Assembly: GCF_015355755.1 (NCBI RefSeq)
Contig: NZ_JACVEE010000003.1
Location: 186,001 to 250,000 of the forward strand
Length of the DNA stretch: 64,000 bases
Source: Nocardia sp. XZ_19_385
GTDB taxonomy: Bacteria > Actinomycetota > Actinomycetes > Mycobacteriales > Mycobacteriaceae
Reading direction: 5' to 3'
Position 1 is the stretch's first letter. Every line of letters starts with the position of its first letter. Positions 1 to 8,641 of this stretch are shown here, one piece after another. Made by a program: the position numbers and the translations under genes. A model generated the notes under the pieces. That model did no database searches, had not been told where the DNA came from, and saw only the letters and a list, made by a program, of their open reading frames with translations.

Positions 1-344
1 CTGCCGTAGCGGGCGGTGCGCCAGCCGCGGGTGGGTGTGACCAGGAATCGGGTCAGGTTGCCGGTCCCGGTGGTGGCGAGCGCGAAATCCCACGGCCGGT
101 TGTCGCGGGTGGGGACCCGGAAGGCGAGGCCGAGCACATCGGGCAGGCCGGCGGGCATGGAGGTCGCCTTGGACAGCCGCGCGGTCACCGGCTGATCGCC
201 CACGCCGAACAGGTGCTCGAACTCGCTGTCGGCCCGGATTCGCCCGGTCAGGTAGACGCCGTCGGGATGGAACACCCGCGCGCCGCGCAATCGCGCCACC
301 ACTCCGAATGCATTCTCCACCACCGCTGCTGGGTACTGAGCCAT
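1..344 (-). CDS. Catalase-fold-like hypothetical protein, N-terminal part (cut by window edge)
   Basis: The reading frame opens at ATG 344 after a GGAACTCCG stretch and runs off the left edge, so only about 114 N-terminal residues are seen. The protein starts MAQYPAAVVENAFGVVARLR and contains VTARLSKATSMPAGLPDVLG and LAFRVPTRDNRPWDFALATT. This order (a short helix, an 'FHPDG' strand, an 'ARLSK..G.P.G.PDVLG.A.R' block) resembles the truncated catalase-like proteins of mycobacteria and nocardiae that are often labelled phosphodiesterase. No heme-ligand region is inside the window, so function is open. It is divergent from the SDR gene at 498. Confidence 0.6.
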   Translation of the reverse strand, partial: MAQYPAAVVENAFGVVARLRGARVFHPDGVYLTGRIRADSEFEHLFGVGDQPVTARLSKATSMPAGLPDVLGLAFRVPTRDNRPWDFALATTGTGNLTRFLVTPTRGWRTARYG

Positions 345-497
345 CGGAGTTCCCTTCACGCGTCGAATGCGTCCTCTTTTCGACTGCCCGCACCAGTGCG
401 TGGTAAACCGCGTTATGAGAAAGGTGTCTTGTTGAGAACCTGATGCCTTGCTGATATGAATGGTGCGCACACGTAGCGCTTGGAAGGACCGAAGCAG

Positions 498-1253
<756 letters not shown>

Positions 1254-1275
1254 CGGTGTGTGGTAGGCGTACAGG

Positions 1276-2721
1276 GTGGATGGAACACCGTTCGGCCGGT
1301 ATCGACTCGTCGAGATGCTCGGCGAAGGCGGCATGGGGCAGGTGTACCGCGCCCTCGACACCGAGACCGACCGGGTCGTCGCACTCAAGGTGCTGCCACC
1401 GCATTTCGCGCACGACAAGGTGTACCGGGAGCGATTCCGGCGGGAAGCGCAGGCCGCGGCGCGGCTGAGCGAACCGCACGTCATCCCGATCCACCACTAC
1501 GGCGAGATCGACGGCCGCCTGTACCTGGACATGCGCCTGGTCGAAGGCACCGACATGGGCTCGCTGCTGGTACTGGGCGGGCCGCTGCCACCGGCCAAAG
1601 CGGTGTCCTACATCGAGCAGGTCGCCGCGGCGTTGAACGCGGCACACGTGGCCGGACTGGTGCACCGCGATGTGAAGCCCTCCAATGTGCTTGTCACAGC
1701 CGCGGATTTCGCGTACCTGATCGATTTCGGGATCGCGGCGGGGACCGGGGAAACAAGCCTCACCACGACCGGCGCGACCATCGGCACCTTCGCCTACATG
1801 GCGCCCGAACGCCTCACCCAAGGCAGCTACGACGGCCGGGCCGACGTCTACTCGCTGGCCTGTGTGCTGTACGAATGCCTCACCGGGGCAAAGCCTTTCC
1901 CCGGCGAGAGCGCTGAACGGCAGATCGCGGCACACCTCACCGAGCCGCCGCCCAGGCCGTCGAACGGGAATGTTTCACCCGCGTTCGACGAGGTGATCGC
2001 GGGCGGGATGGCGAAGGATCCGGCGCAGCGATACCGGACAGCGGGGGAGTTGGCAGCGGCCGCACGCGCGGCAGTCGTTGCGCCGCAGCCGGTTCGGGGC
2101 GCTCCGGCCACGGTTTTCAATCCGGCCCGGTTCGACCCGACCGAGTTCAATCGGAACCCATCGCCGGAACGTCCCCGTCGCTCCGGACGGACCGGAATCA
2201 TCGTGGCCGCAGCCGCTTTGGTGGCCGCGCTGGTGGTCGGTGCGGTGCTCATCAGCCAACTCCAGGGCTCAGGCGGGTCGGCGGCGACCACCAGTGTGCT
2301 GCCGCCCAGCATTCCATCCAGCACGTCCGAGAAGACATCCGACTCGACGTCGACCACGACCCGAACCACTACCACCACGACCACTGCTGCCCCGGGCCCA
2401 CCACCACCGCCGGTAGCGGACCGCATCGCCGCCTTCGTCCAAGACCATTACGCCCTACTGCCCGGCAACGCGGCTGCTGCCTGGGCCCGTCTCACCCCCC
2501 GCTACCAGAACTACATCGGTGGCTACTCCGCCTACCAAAGCTTCTGGACCACGGTCGCTTCGGTCGCAGCACAGGTCACCGCCACGGACCAGAACCAGCT
2601 GACCGTCACCTACCAACTGACTCTGCGCCACGACAACGGCAACGTCGCGACAGAATCGCGCATCGCCAGACTGGTTCCCTCCGGCGACACCTATCAAATC
2701 GACAGCGCCGAACTCACCTGA
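1276..2721 (+). CDS. Ser/Thr protein kinase (Pkn family), membrane anchored
   Basis: A 481-residue eukaryotic-type kinase starting at GTG 1276. The kinase domain fills residues 1-265: glycine loop GEGGMGQVY, catalytic lysine in VALKVL, catalytic loop HRDVKPSN near residue 130, DFG and APE motifs. A Pro-rich linker leads to one membrane helix (about residues 306-328, IIVAAAALVAALVVGAVLI). A Thr/Ser/Pro-rich stretch follows, then an extracytoplasmic domain of about 100 residues (RIAAFVQDHYALLPGNAAAA...) resembling the small NTF2-like sensor ends found in actinobacterial kinases. PASTA repeats are absent. It likely senses an external cue and phosphorylates cytosolic targets. Convergent with the deacetylase gene. 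Confidence 0.93.
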   Translation: MDGTPFGRYRLVEMLGEGGMGQVYRALDTETDRVVALKVLPPHFAHDKVYRERFRREAQAAARLSEPHVIPIHHYGEIDGRLYLDMRLVEGTDMGSLLVLGGPLPPAKAVSYIEQVAAALNAAHVAGLVHRDVKPSNVLVTAADFAYLIDFGIAAGTGETSLTTTGATIGTFAYMAPERLTQGSYDGRADVYSLACVLYECLTGAKPFPGESAERQIAAHLTEPPPRPSNGNVSPAFDEVIAGGMAKDPAQRYRTAGELAAAARAAVVAPQPVRGAPATVFNPARFDPTEFNRNPSPERPRRSGRTGIIVAAAALVAALVVGAVLISQLQGSGGSAATTSVLPPSIPSSTSEKTSDSTSTTTRTTTTTTTAAPGPPPPPVADRIAAFVQDHYALLPGNAAAAWARLTPRYQNYIGGYSAYQSFWTTVASVAAQVTATDQNQLTVTYQLTLRHDNGNVATESRIARLVPSGDTYQIDSAELT

Positions 2722-2745
2722 CGAGATCCTTCGCTCCAGGGCGGG

Positions 2746-3738
2746 TCAGTAGGGGTTGGCCTGGGTGGCCCAGGAAGAGGACAGGGCGGCGGCGTCGGGG
2801 GCGGGGAAGCTGATTTCGGCGGGGGTGCCGTCGGAGGTGTAGCGGAGGGTGGGATTGGCGGCGAGCCAGTTGAGCCAGTGGGCGGAGTCGAAGGGGACTT
2901 CGCCTTTGCCGGAGCGGATTCGGGGGATGCCGGTGGGATCGATTCGGCCGTAGGGGGAGGGGGCCGGGTTGGCGCCGACGAGCATGACCGCGTCGAAGCG
3001 GTAGGTCGTGCCCTCCCAGGCGCCGGTGCTGGCGAGCGCCTGGTCGGCTGGTGAAATTCCCAGGGGTAAAGCCATGGTGCGCACCGGTTTTCCGGGGACC
3101 GCCGCTTGGATGGCGTGGACGTTCTCGGCGAATTCACGCTGGACTCCGGCGCCGTCGAGGCGGGCGAGGTTGGCGTGGCTCGCGGTGTGGGAGCCGACCT
3201 CGTAGCCGTGTTCGGCGAGCCAGGTGAGGGCGCGCGGGTTGTTGCCGAAGGGTGCGTTGTTGACGTAGAAGGTGGCCGTCGGGCGGAAGTCCGGGTAGCG
3301 GGTGCGGAATTCTTCGAGGATGCCGACCGCGGAGTCCGGGGCCGGGGTGCCGTCCGGGCCGAAAGTGAACTGGCTCAGGGTGGAATCGTCGAAGGTGAGC
3401 ACCACCGGGTGGGTGCCGGCCGGGATGTCGATGGCGCCGGAGATGTAGTCGGCGGCTGTCACCGGGCGGTAGACCTCGCGGTAGAGGCGTTCGAGTTCGT
3501 CCCGGAATTCGGCTGGGGTCTGGTCGTATTCGCCGGTCGGCGTGGGCAGCAACTGGTGGTACATCAGCACCGGGACCAGGCCGAGTTCGTTGGCGTGCAC
3601 TTGGGCAGGGTCTGCGGTAGGGGCGGGTGGGACCGTCGTCGGTGGGGGCGGTGGTGGTGGTGGTGGTGCGACCTGCGGTTCCGCACTCGCGCAGCCTGCC
3701 GCCGCAAACATCAAGGCCACCAACACACTTCGCACCAT
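2746..3738 (-). CDS. Polysaccharide deacetylase family lipoprotein
   Basis: A 330-residue NodB-type carbohydrate esterase. The N-terminus (MVRSVLVALMFAAAGC) is a short lipoprotein signal with the lipid-accepting Cys at residue 16, followed by a run of nine prolines that would act as a spacer through the wall. The catalytic part has VLMYHQLL, TFDDS (metal-binding Asp pair) and SHTASH (metal-binding histidines). These proteins remove acetyl groups from cell-wall or exported polysaccharides. ATG 3738 gives the cleanest signal peptide; GTG 3750 (adding MARG) is possible. It is divergent from the DUF4015 gene, and both products would act outside the membrane on glycans. Confidence 0.88.
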   Translation of the reverse strand: MVRSVLVALMFAAAGCASAEPQVAPPPPPPPPPTTVPPAPTADPAQVHANELGLVPVLMYHQLLPTPTGEYDQTPAEFRDELERLYREVYRPVTAADYISGAIDIPAGTHPVVLTFDDSTLSQFTFGPDGTPAPDSAVGILEEFRTRYPDFRPTATFYVNNAPFGNNPRALTWLAEHGYEVGSHTASHANLARLDGAGVQREFAENVHAIQAAVPGKPVRTMALPLGISPADQALASTGAWEGTTYRFDAVMLVGANPAPSPYGRIDPTGIPRIRSGKGEVPFDSAHWLNWLAANPTLRYTSDGTPAEISFPAPDAAALSSSWATQANPY

Positions 3739-3909
3739 CCCACGCGCCACCGGCTCACGGTACGGGTGAATCGTTCGGCCGGGTGACCGGTCGGTGAACC
3801 TGCGACCAATTCGCAATCCGGGAATAACGATGTGCTGCACAAGATCGTGGAAAACCGGCGACGGGCGCGGCGGCCCGGGGATAGTAGAGTCCCCCCGAGA
3901 CGAAAGTTG

Positions 3910-5487
3910 GTGTGCGCGTTGCTGAAACGGGTCCCGCAGTCCGGTCGTCAGCGGACAGTGCTGGTGGCGGTCGCGGTAGTGGTGGCGGTCGGGGTCGGGG
4001 CGATCGTGGTGGGGGCGATGCGGGGGTCGCCCGGCGAGCTCCCGGTAGCCGGGTTGCCGGAAGGGCCGGTCAACGCGCAGGCGCTGGCGGACATGGTGAT
4101 TCGGGTCGACGCGAGCGGGCAGGACCCGCGCGCGGTGCGGGTCGAGGTGGACGGCGAGCCCGTCACCGGCACGGTCGAGGGTGAGACGGTGGTGGTCCGG
4201 CCGGGTCCGCGGACCGACGGCGTGCACCAGTTCACCGCCACCGTCCCCGGCGGTTTCCTGCGCAGCGGCCCCGAGACAGCGAAGAGCTTCACTGTCGACA
4301 CCACCGCGCCGGTGGTGCTGATCACCGCGACGCCGCCGATGACCTCCTACCGGCAGCCGTTCGTCGTGCGCGGCACCGTCCAGGGCGCGCAGCAGGTGAC
4401 GCTCGGCACGCAGCCGATCACCCCCGCCGCCGACGGTTCGTTCGAGGTCACCATGCCGCACGCACCCGTCGGCGCGGAAGTGAAAGCCGTGGACGCGGCG
4501 GGCAACACAACGACGGTGCCGGTCAACGCCGCCGTCGAGATCCCGCGCACCCGCGCCGTGCACGTCACCGCGCACGCCTGGTCGCACGACGGCCTGCGGG
4601 AAAGCGTGCTCGACCTGGCCCGGGCCGGCCGCATCGACACCGTGCAGCTCGACATCAAGGACGAGGACGGCGTCATCGGCTACGACTCGCAGGTGCCGCT
4701 GGCCCGCGAATCCGGCGCCGCGACAACGATTTACGACGCACCCGCCGCACTGCGTCAGCTGCACGAGATGGGCTTGCGGGTAGTCGGCCGGATCGTGGCG
4801 TTCCGGGACCCGACAGTCGCCGAGTGGGCCTGGCACAGTGGCCGCCGCGACTGGGTGGTCCAGAACGCCGGCGGCCAGCCGTACTCCAGCCACTACGGGC
4901 CGATCGCGTTCACCAACTTCGCGAACCCCGAAATCCGCAGATACAACATCGATCTCGCGGCCGAAGCGGCGAAACTCGGCTTCGACGACATCATGTACGA
5001 CTACGTCCGCAGGCCCGACGGCCCACTCGGGCAGATGCAATTCCCCGGTTCCCCCACCGATCCGACCACCTCGATCGCGGAATTCCTGCATGAAAGCCGC
5101 GATCCGGTCCATCAGGCGGGCGCTGTCCTCGGTGCGGCCGTGTTCGGCATCGCCTCCACCCGCCCGGAGCAGATCGCCCAAGACATCCCGATGATCGCGA
5201 AGTACGTCGACTACGTCGCACCGATGCTCTACCCGTCACACTGGAACCCCGGCGAATACGGCGTCGCCAACCCCAACTCCCAGCCCTACGACATCATCTT
5301 CGCCTCCCTCGGCGACTTCATCAGATTGACCGAAGGCACTGGCGCGGAAGTCATCCCGTGGCTCCAAGACTTCAGCCTCGGCGTCACCTACGGCCCCGCC
5401 GAGGTCCAAGCCCAGATCGATGCCAGCGCCGCCGCCGGAATCGACAGCTACATCCTCTGGAGCCCCAATGTCCGCTATCACCTCTGA
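3910..5487 (+). CDS. Putative glycoside hydrolase, DUF4015 type, membrane anchored
   Basis: A protein of about 525 residues with an N-terminal basic stretch and a signal-anchor helix (TVLVAVAVVVAVGVGAIVVG), two Ig-like beta modules (HQFTATVPG..., PVVLITATPPMTSYRQPFVV...) and a TIM-barrel-like catalytic region. The latter carries DTVQLDIKDEDGVIGYDS, a GLRVVGRIVAFRDP strand, FDDIMYDYVRRPDG and YVAPMLYPSHWNPGEYG, the arrangement of the DUF4015 putative glycosyl hydrolase family. Start is uncertain: GTG 3910 and TTG 3919 both fit, and the frame stays open upstream to 3832. Divergent from the deacetylase, which suggests shared work on a surface polysaccharide. Substrate is unknown. Confidence 0.82.
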   Translation: MCALLKRVPQSGRQRTVLVAVAVVVAVGVGAIVVGAMRGSPGELPVAGLPEGPVNAQALADMVIRVDASGQDPRAVRVEVDGEPVTGTVEGETVVVRPGPRTDGVHQFTATVPGGFLRSGPETAKSFTVDTTAPVVLITATPPMTSYRQPFVVRGTVQGAQQVTLGTQPITPAADGSFEVTMPHAPVGAEVKAVDAAGNTTTVPVNAAVEIPRTRAVHVTAHAWSHDGLRESVLDLARAGRIDTVQLDIKDEDGVIGYDSQVPLARESGAATTIYDAPAALRQLHEMGLRVVGRIVAFRDPTVAEWAWHSGRRDWVVQNAGGQPYSSHYGPIAFTNFANPEIRRYNIDLAAEAAKLGFDDIMYDYVRRPDGPLGQMQFPGSPTDPTTSIAEFLHESRDPVHQAGAVLGAAVFGIASTRPEQIAQDIPMIAKYVDYVAPMLYPSHWNPGEYGVANPNSQPYDIIFASLGDFIRLTEGTGAEVIPWLQDFSLGVTYGPAEVQAQIDASAAAGIDSYILWSPNVRYHL

Positions 5488-5866
5488 GCGGCACACGGTT
5501 GCGGCGAACGCCGAATAGCCCCTCCAAGGCGTGGCACTCGCGGTGGTCCGCGGGTTCGATGGACCGTCGTCGACCGTGGCCCTGGCGGATCGACGCCAGG
5601 GCTGCCGCTGGCGTCGAGGGCGACATCGTTCGAGCCTTACCGCCAGGTATCGCCTCTGCGAGTTGGTGAGTGGCACATCGCTGCGGCGGACGTCGAGCAG
5701 GCTCTCGAGGGTGTGCCACTCGGGCGCGAGATCGACGCCCGTGTTGCCGTTGGCTTCGCCATCCTTTGGGGGCCATGCCGTCAGATATTGCCCCCAGTTG
5801 GTGAGCGGTGCATGCCTGCGGCGAACGTCGAATATGCCCCTGTGGGGTGTGCCATTCGTGGCGGTC
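5486..5866 (+). repeat. Three decayed copies of a palindromic intergenic repeat
   Basis: The 394-nt gap between the DUF4015 gene and the thiolase gene holds no convincing gene. It contains three related blocks starting near 5486, 5668 and 5803, each about 60 nt: GAGYGGYRCA, then GCGGCGRACGYCGA, then a TGTGCCAYTCG-like end. Within the middle copy the ends (GAGTGGCACA and TGTGCCACTC) are exact inverted repeats; in the other two they have decayed. The stretches between copies also share a GATCGACGCC...GCTGCCGCTGGC-like segment (near 5587 and 5730), so the larger unit seems to be about 135-180 nt with internal indels. Confidence 0.7.
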
Positions 5867-5881
5867 AGCGGCCGGTTGGGG

Positions 5882-7090
5882 TTAGGTGGCGGGTTCGACT
5901 ATGAAGGAGGCGGTTGTGGTGGTGCTGCCGCCGAAGTTCAAGGTGGCGGCGCGGCGGGGGTTGGGGACCTGATTCGGAGCCTGGCCGGTGATCTGGTTGT
6001 GGCAGTCCAGGAGCATGCGGACGCCGGTGGCGCCGACCGGGTGACCGCCGCCGAGGAGGCCGCCGCTGGGGTTCATGGGGATTCGGCCGCCGATTTCGAG
6101 GTCGCCGTTGTCGATGGCCTGCCAGTTCTGGCCGGGGGCGGTGATGCCGAAATGGTCGATGGCGAGGTATTCGCTGATGGTGAAGCAGTCGTGGGTTTCG
6201 ATGACGTCGAGATCGTCGACGCTCGCGATATCGGCGCGGCCGAAGGCGTCGAGGATGGTGGCGCGCACGTGCGGAAGTAGGTAGTCGTCGCTGCGGGAGA
6301 GTTTGGCGGACAACGGGAGTCCGACGGTGCGGTGGCCCCAGCCGGTGATTCGCGAGAGCGCTTCGGCGGCCGGATTGCGTTGGAGGAAGCGGGAGTTCAC
6401 CAGGATCACCGCGGCAGCTCCGTCGGTCATCGGGCCGCAGTCGACCTTGTGCATCCGGCCTTCGACAACCGGGTTGGCGATCGGATCCGCGGTGAAACTC
6501 GCGGGACCGTATTCCCAGCTACGAGTTTGGGCGTTGGGGTTGGTGCGAGCGTTGCGTGCGTTGAGTTCGGCGATGGCCCAGAGCTTTTCGGGATCGAGCC
6601 CGTAGCGGCGATCGTATTCATCGGCGATCGCGCTGAACATGTACGGCCACATGAACTTCGCGCTCTGGCCCTCGTGCCCGGCCCAGGCCGCCGCGCCCAT
6701 GTGCTGAGCGCCGATGTCCCCTGGGACGGTCTTCTCCAGTTCGATACCGATGACCAAAGCGCAGTCGTAGCGCCCGGATTCGAGATCTGCCATCGCCGCG
6801 AGCAGCGCGAGCGACCCGGACGCGCACGCCCCCTCGTGCCGGGTTGCGGGTACGCCCCACAGGTCCTCGCGCACGGTGGCGGGCAGTCCACCGAGTTGTC
6901 CTTGGCCCGTGAACAACTGGCCGAAGGCGTTGCCGACGTGGATCACCTGCACCTGGCCCGGATCGATGCCGGTGGCCGTGAAGGTGTGTTCGAGCGTTTC
7001 GGCCATGAGGGTCGAATTGTCGCCGCCCTCCTTGCTGATATTCCGCGCGAAGTCGGACTGGTATCCGCCCGCGATCCAAACCGAGCTCAT
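5882..7090 (-). CDS. Thiolase family protein (SCP-x / acetyl-CoA acetyltransferase-like)
   Basis: A 402-residue thiolase starting MSSVWIAGGYQSDFARNISK. The nucleophilic Cys89 lies in HEGACASGS, a conserved HDCFTISEY block and GGGHPVGATG near the C-terminus provide the histidine, and the end is TLNFGGSTTTTASFIVEPAT. The lack of an OB-fold insert problem and the 'ETHDCFT' signature place it with the SCP-x-like thiolases used for branched-chain or steroid side-chain beta-oxidation. ATG 7090 follows GAAAGCGGTAG. Its promoter region (7091-7200) contains the 15-nt motif shared with the oxygenase promoter, so it is likely controlled by the adjacent HxlR regulator. Confidence 0.88.
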   Translation of the reverse strand: MSSVWIAGGYQSDFARNISKEGGDNSTLMAETLEHTFTATGIDPGQVQVIHVGNAFGQLFTGQGQLGGLPATVREDLWGVPATRHEGACASGSLALLAAMADLESGRYDCALVIGIELEKTVPGDIGAQHMGAAAWAGHEGQSAKFMWPYMFSAIADEYDRRYGLDPEKLWAIAELNARNARTNPNAQTRSWEYGPASFTADPIANPVVEGRMHKVDCGPMTDGAAAVILVNSRFLQRNPAAEALSRITGWGHRTVGLPLSAKLSRSDDYLLPHVRATILDAFGRADIASVDDLDVIETHDCFTISEYLAIDHFGITAPGQNWQAIDNGDLEIGGRIPMNPSGGLLGGGHPVGATGVRMLLDCHNQITGQAPNQVPNPRRAATLNFGGSTTTTASFIVEPAT

Positions 7091-7407
7091 GCGACTACCG
7101 CTTTCTATTGAAACTTGCCGCGACCGATGCGGGACCACAGCCGAGGGTGCAATTCACTACAGTTAATGAAGTACAGTGTTCGTCTAGGGAACGCAAGACC
7201 TGACCGCGGGCATCACTGCTTCGGCAGACTCGGATTTTGGTGAACACCAAGACCGGGGCATCGGAGTTGTCGCCAGGCGCTAGGTCCGACGCTGACCCGC
7301 GGTCCCAACTTCCGCGGAGAGGCGCGCGTCGGTTCCTGTGATTGACTGCTGGATAGGAAGGCCGACGCGTAGCGCTCCGCGCGGAGCGGGCAGTGGAGGA
7401 GGAGTTC
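7091..7407. promoter_or_regulatory. Divergent regulatory region between thiolase and hxlR-type gene
   Basis: No gene is seen in these 317 nt. The part nearest the thiolase carries the shared operator motif at 7158-7172; read on the minus strand a TTGCGT hexamer lies 17 nt ahead of it, so the motif sits at or just after the presumed -10. The part nearest the regulator ends in a strong Shine-Dalgarno (GGAGGAGG, 7396-7403) that fixes GTG 7408 as the start of the regulator. Confidence 0.55.
7158..7172 (-). promoter_or_regulatory. Candidate HxlR operator upstream of thiolase
   Basis: On the minus strand this reads ACTTCATTAACTGTA, identical over all 15 nt and in the same orientation relative to its target gene as the site at 8610-8624 in front of the oxygenase. 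An A+T-rich 15-mer repeated exactly within 1.5 kb of high-GC DNA, flanking a regulator gene, is unlikely to be chance. It is not a palindrome. Confidence 0.6.
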
Positions 7408-8544
7408 GTGTCGCTGTCGGACGTGCGGCCGCCCGGCCGAGATTCGCGAGCTGCCGCTGCGATCGGCCCGGCCGCCGCAGTGATGGGCCCGGTTGCCGCC
7501 GCGATCGACCCGGCCGCCTCCGTGATCGGCCCGGCCGCCGCGATCAACCCGGCCCCCGCCATCAACCCGGCCCTCGCGATCGGCCCGGTTGCCGCCGCGA
7601 TCGGCCCGGCCGCCGCGATCGACCCGGCCCCCGCGATCGACCCGGTTGCCGCCACCTTCGACCTGCTCGGCGACCGGCTCACGCTGGCCATCCTGCGCGA
7701 CGCGTTCCTGCATGAGGCACGCCGATTCAATCAGTGGATCGAGCGCACCGGCGCCCCGCCCGCCATGCTGACTTCCCGGCTCAACGCGCTGGTAGACGCC
7801 GGTGTACTCCGCCGGGTTCCGCAGCCGAACGCCGTCGACCGGCACGAATACCTGCTCACCGACTTGGGTTTGGCGACCTGGGAGATCCTGATCTGTCTGT
7901 GGGGCTGGCACCGGGAATGGTCGCCGTCGGGTGCGCTGCAACCGGAACTGGTGCATACCGAGTGCGGGCATCGCGGGCCCACGGTGGTGATGTGCCGGGG
8001 CTGCGATGCCACCGTGACGCCGCACGAAACGGCGGTGGAGCTGCGGCCCGACGTGGTGTGGGCGCTCGGATCCAGTGGGCGCCGGCGGTCCACCCGGGCG
8101 CCGGAGGCGGCGCTGTCGGGCCGGGACATGTTCACCGAGGTGATGGTCGCGATCGGCGACCGCTGGAGTGCGGCGGTAACCGGTTTGGCGCTGGCGGGTA
8201 TTCGCCGGTTCAGCGATTTCCGCGCGAACCTCGACATCTCCCCGACGACGCTCACCGATCGGCTCAATCGCCTGTGCTCGGCACAGATTCTGCGCAAATC
8301 CGGTGGCGGACGGGAGTATCGGCTGACGCCGCGCGGGCGGGCGCTGTTCGGGGTGTACGCCTTCCTGTTGTCGTGGTCGGCGGTCGCCTATCCGGGTGCG
8401 CGGCCGGGGGTGCTGATCCGGCACCGTACTTGCGGTCAAGCGCTGGTTCCGGCGCTGCGCTGCCGCGGCTGCGACGCGCGATTGGATCGTGCGGCAGTCG
8501 TTTTCGAGCCGCTGCCCGAGCAGTTGCGCGACCGCCTCGGCTGA
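7408..8544 (+). CDS. Tandem HxlR-family regulator with two zinc-ribbon-like segments
   Basis: A 378-residue regulator made of a low-complexity N-terminus followed by two consecutive winged-helix modules of the HxlR type. Module 1 (about residues 76-170) has LLGDRLTLAILRDAFLHEAR and LTSRLNALVDAGVLRRV; module 2 (about 248-330) has IGDRWSAAVTGLALAGIRRF and LTDRLNRLCSAQILRKS. Each is followed by a short Cys cluster (ECGHRGPTVVMCRGC and TCGQALVPALRCRGC), which looks like a zinc ribbon. HxlR proteins normally are single-module homodimers, so this chain may act as a built-in pseudo-dimer. GTG 7408 has GGAGGAGG ahead of it. It sits between two operons that share an operator-like motif, so it probably controls both. 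Confidence 0.85.
   Translation: MSLSDVRPPGRDSRAAAAIGPAAAVMGPVAAAIDPAASVIGPAAAINPAPAINPALAIGPVAAAIGPAAAIDPAPAIDPVAATFDLLGDRLTLAILRDAFLHEARRFNQWIERTGAPPAMLTSRLNALVDAGVLRRVPQPNAVDRHEYLLTDLGLATWEILICLWGWHREWSPSGALQPELVHTECGHRGPTVVMCRGCDATVTPHETAVELRPDVVWALGSSGRRRSTRAPEAALSGRDMFTEVMVAIGDRWSAAVTGLALAGIRRFSDFRANLDISPTTLTDRLNRLCSAQILRKSGGGREYRLTPRGRALFGVYAFLLSWSAVAYPGARPGVLIRHRTCGQALVPALRCRGCDARLDRAAVVFEPLPEQLRDRLG
7459..7656 (+). repeat. 18/21-nt tandem repeat encoding I-G/D/N-P-A-A-A units
   Basis: About eleven imperfect units of 18 or 21 nt (core ATCGGCCCGGCCGCCGC) code for (I/V/M)(G/D/N)P(A/V)AA-type hexa- and heptapeptides at residues 18-83 of the HxlR protein. The run ends exactly where the first winged-helix module starts. 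Replication slippage could change the copy number without shifting the frame because both unit sizes are multiples of three. Confidence 0.75.
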
Positions 8545-8582
8545 TTCGCCGCCGCACACTCGACCATCTCGCCTTTCTACTC

Positions 8583-8624
8583 TTGACACCCAACTCTGAG
8601 ACCTGTATCACTTCATTAACTGTA
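8583..8624 (+). promoter_or_regulatory. Sigma-70-like promoter overlapped by operator, ahead of oxygenase gene
   Basis: TTGACA (8583-8588), a 17-nt spacer and TATCAC (8606-8611) form a near-consensus vegetative promoter, unusual in this high-GC sequence. The 15-nt motif ACTTCATTAACTGTA at 8610-8624 begins inside the -10 box and covers the expected transcription start. A protein bound there would block RNA polymerase, which suggests repression relieved by a ligand. The Shine-Dalgarno (GAGGAG, 8631-8636) follows directly. Confidence 0.65.
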
Positions 8625-8641
8625 CTAACGAGGAGCAGTTG

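Noticed and set aside
2746..5181. An open frame of 811 codons on the minus strand that would extend the deacetylase far upstream
   Set aside because: The upstream part is antisense to the DUF4015 gene and has no signal peptide; the lipoprotein signal at 3738 marks the true start.
7459..7656. A possible CRISPR array
   Set aside because: The units are contiguous 18/21-mers without unique spacers and are coding; no cas genes are near.
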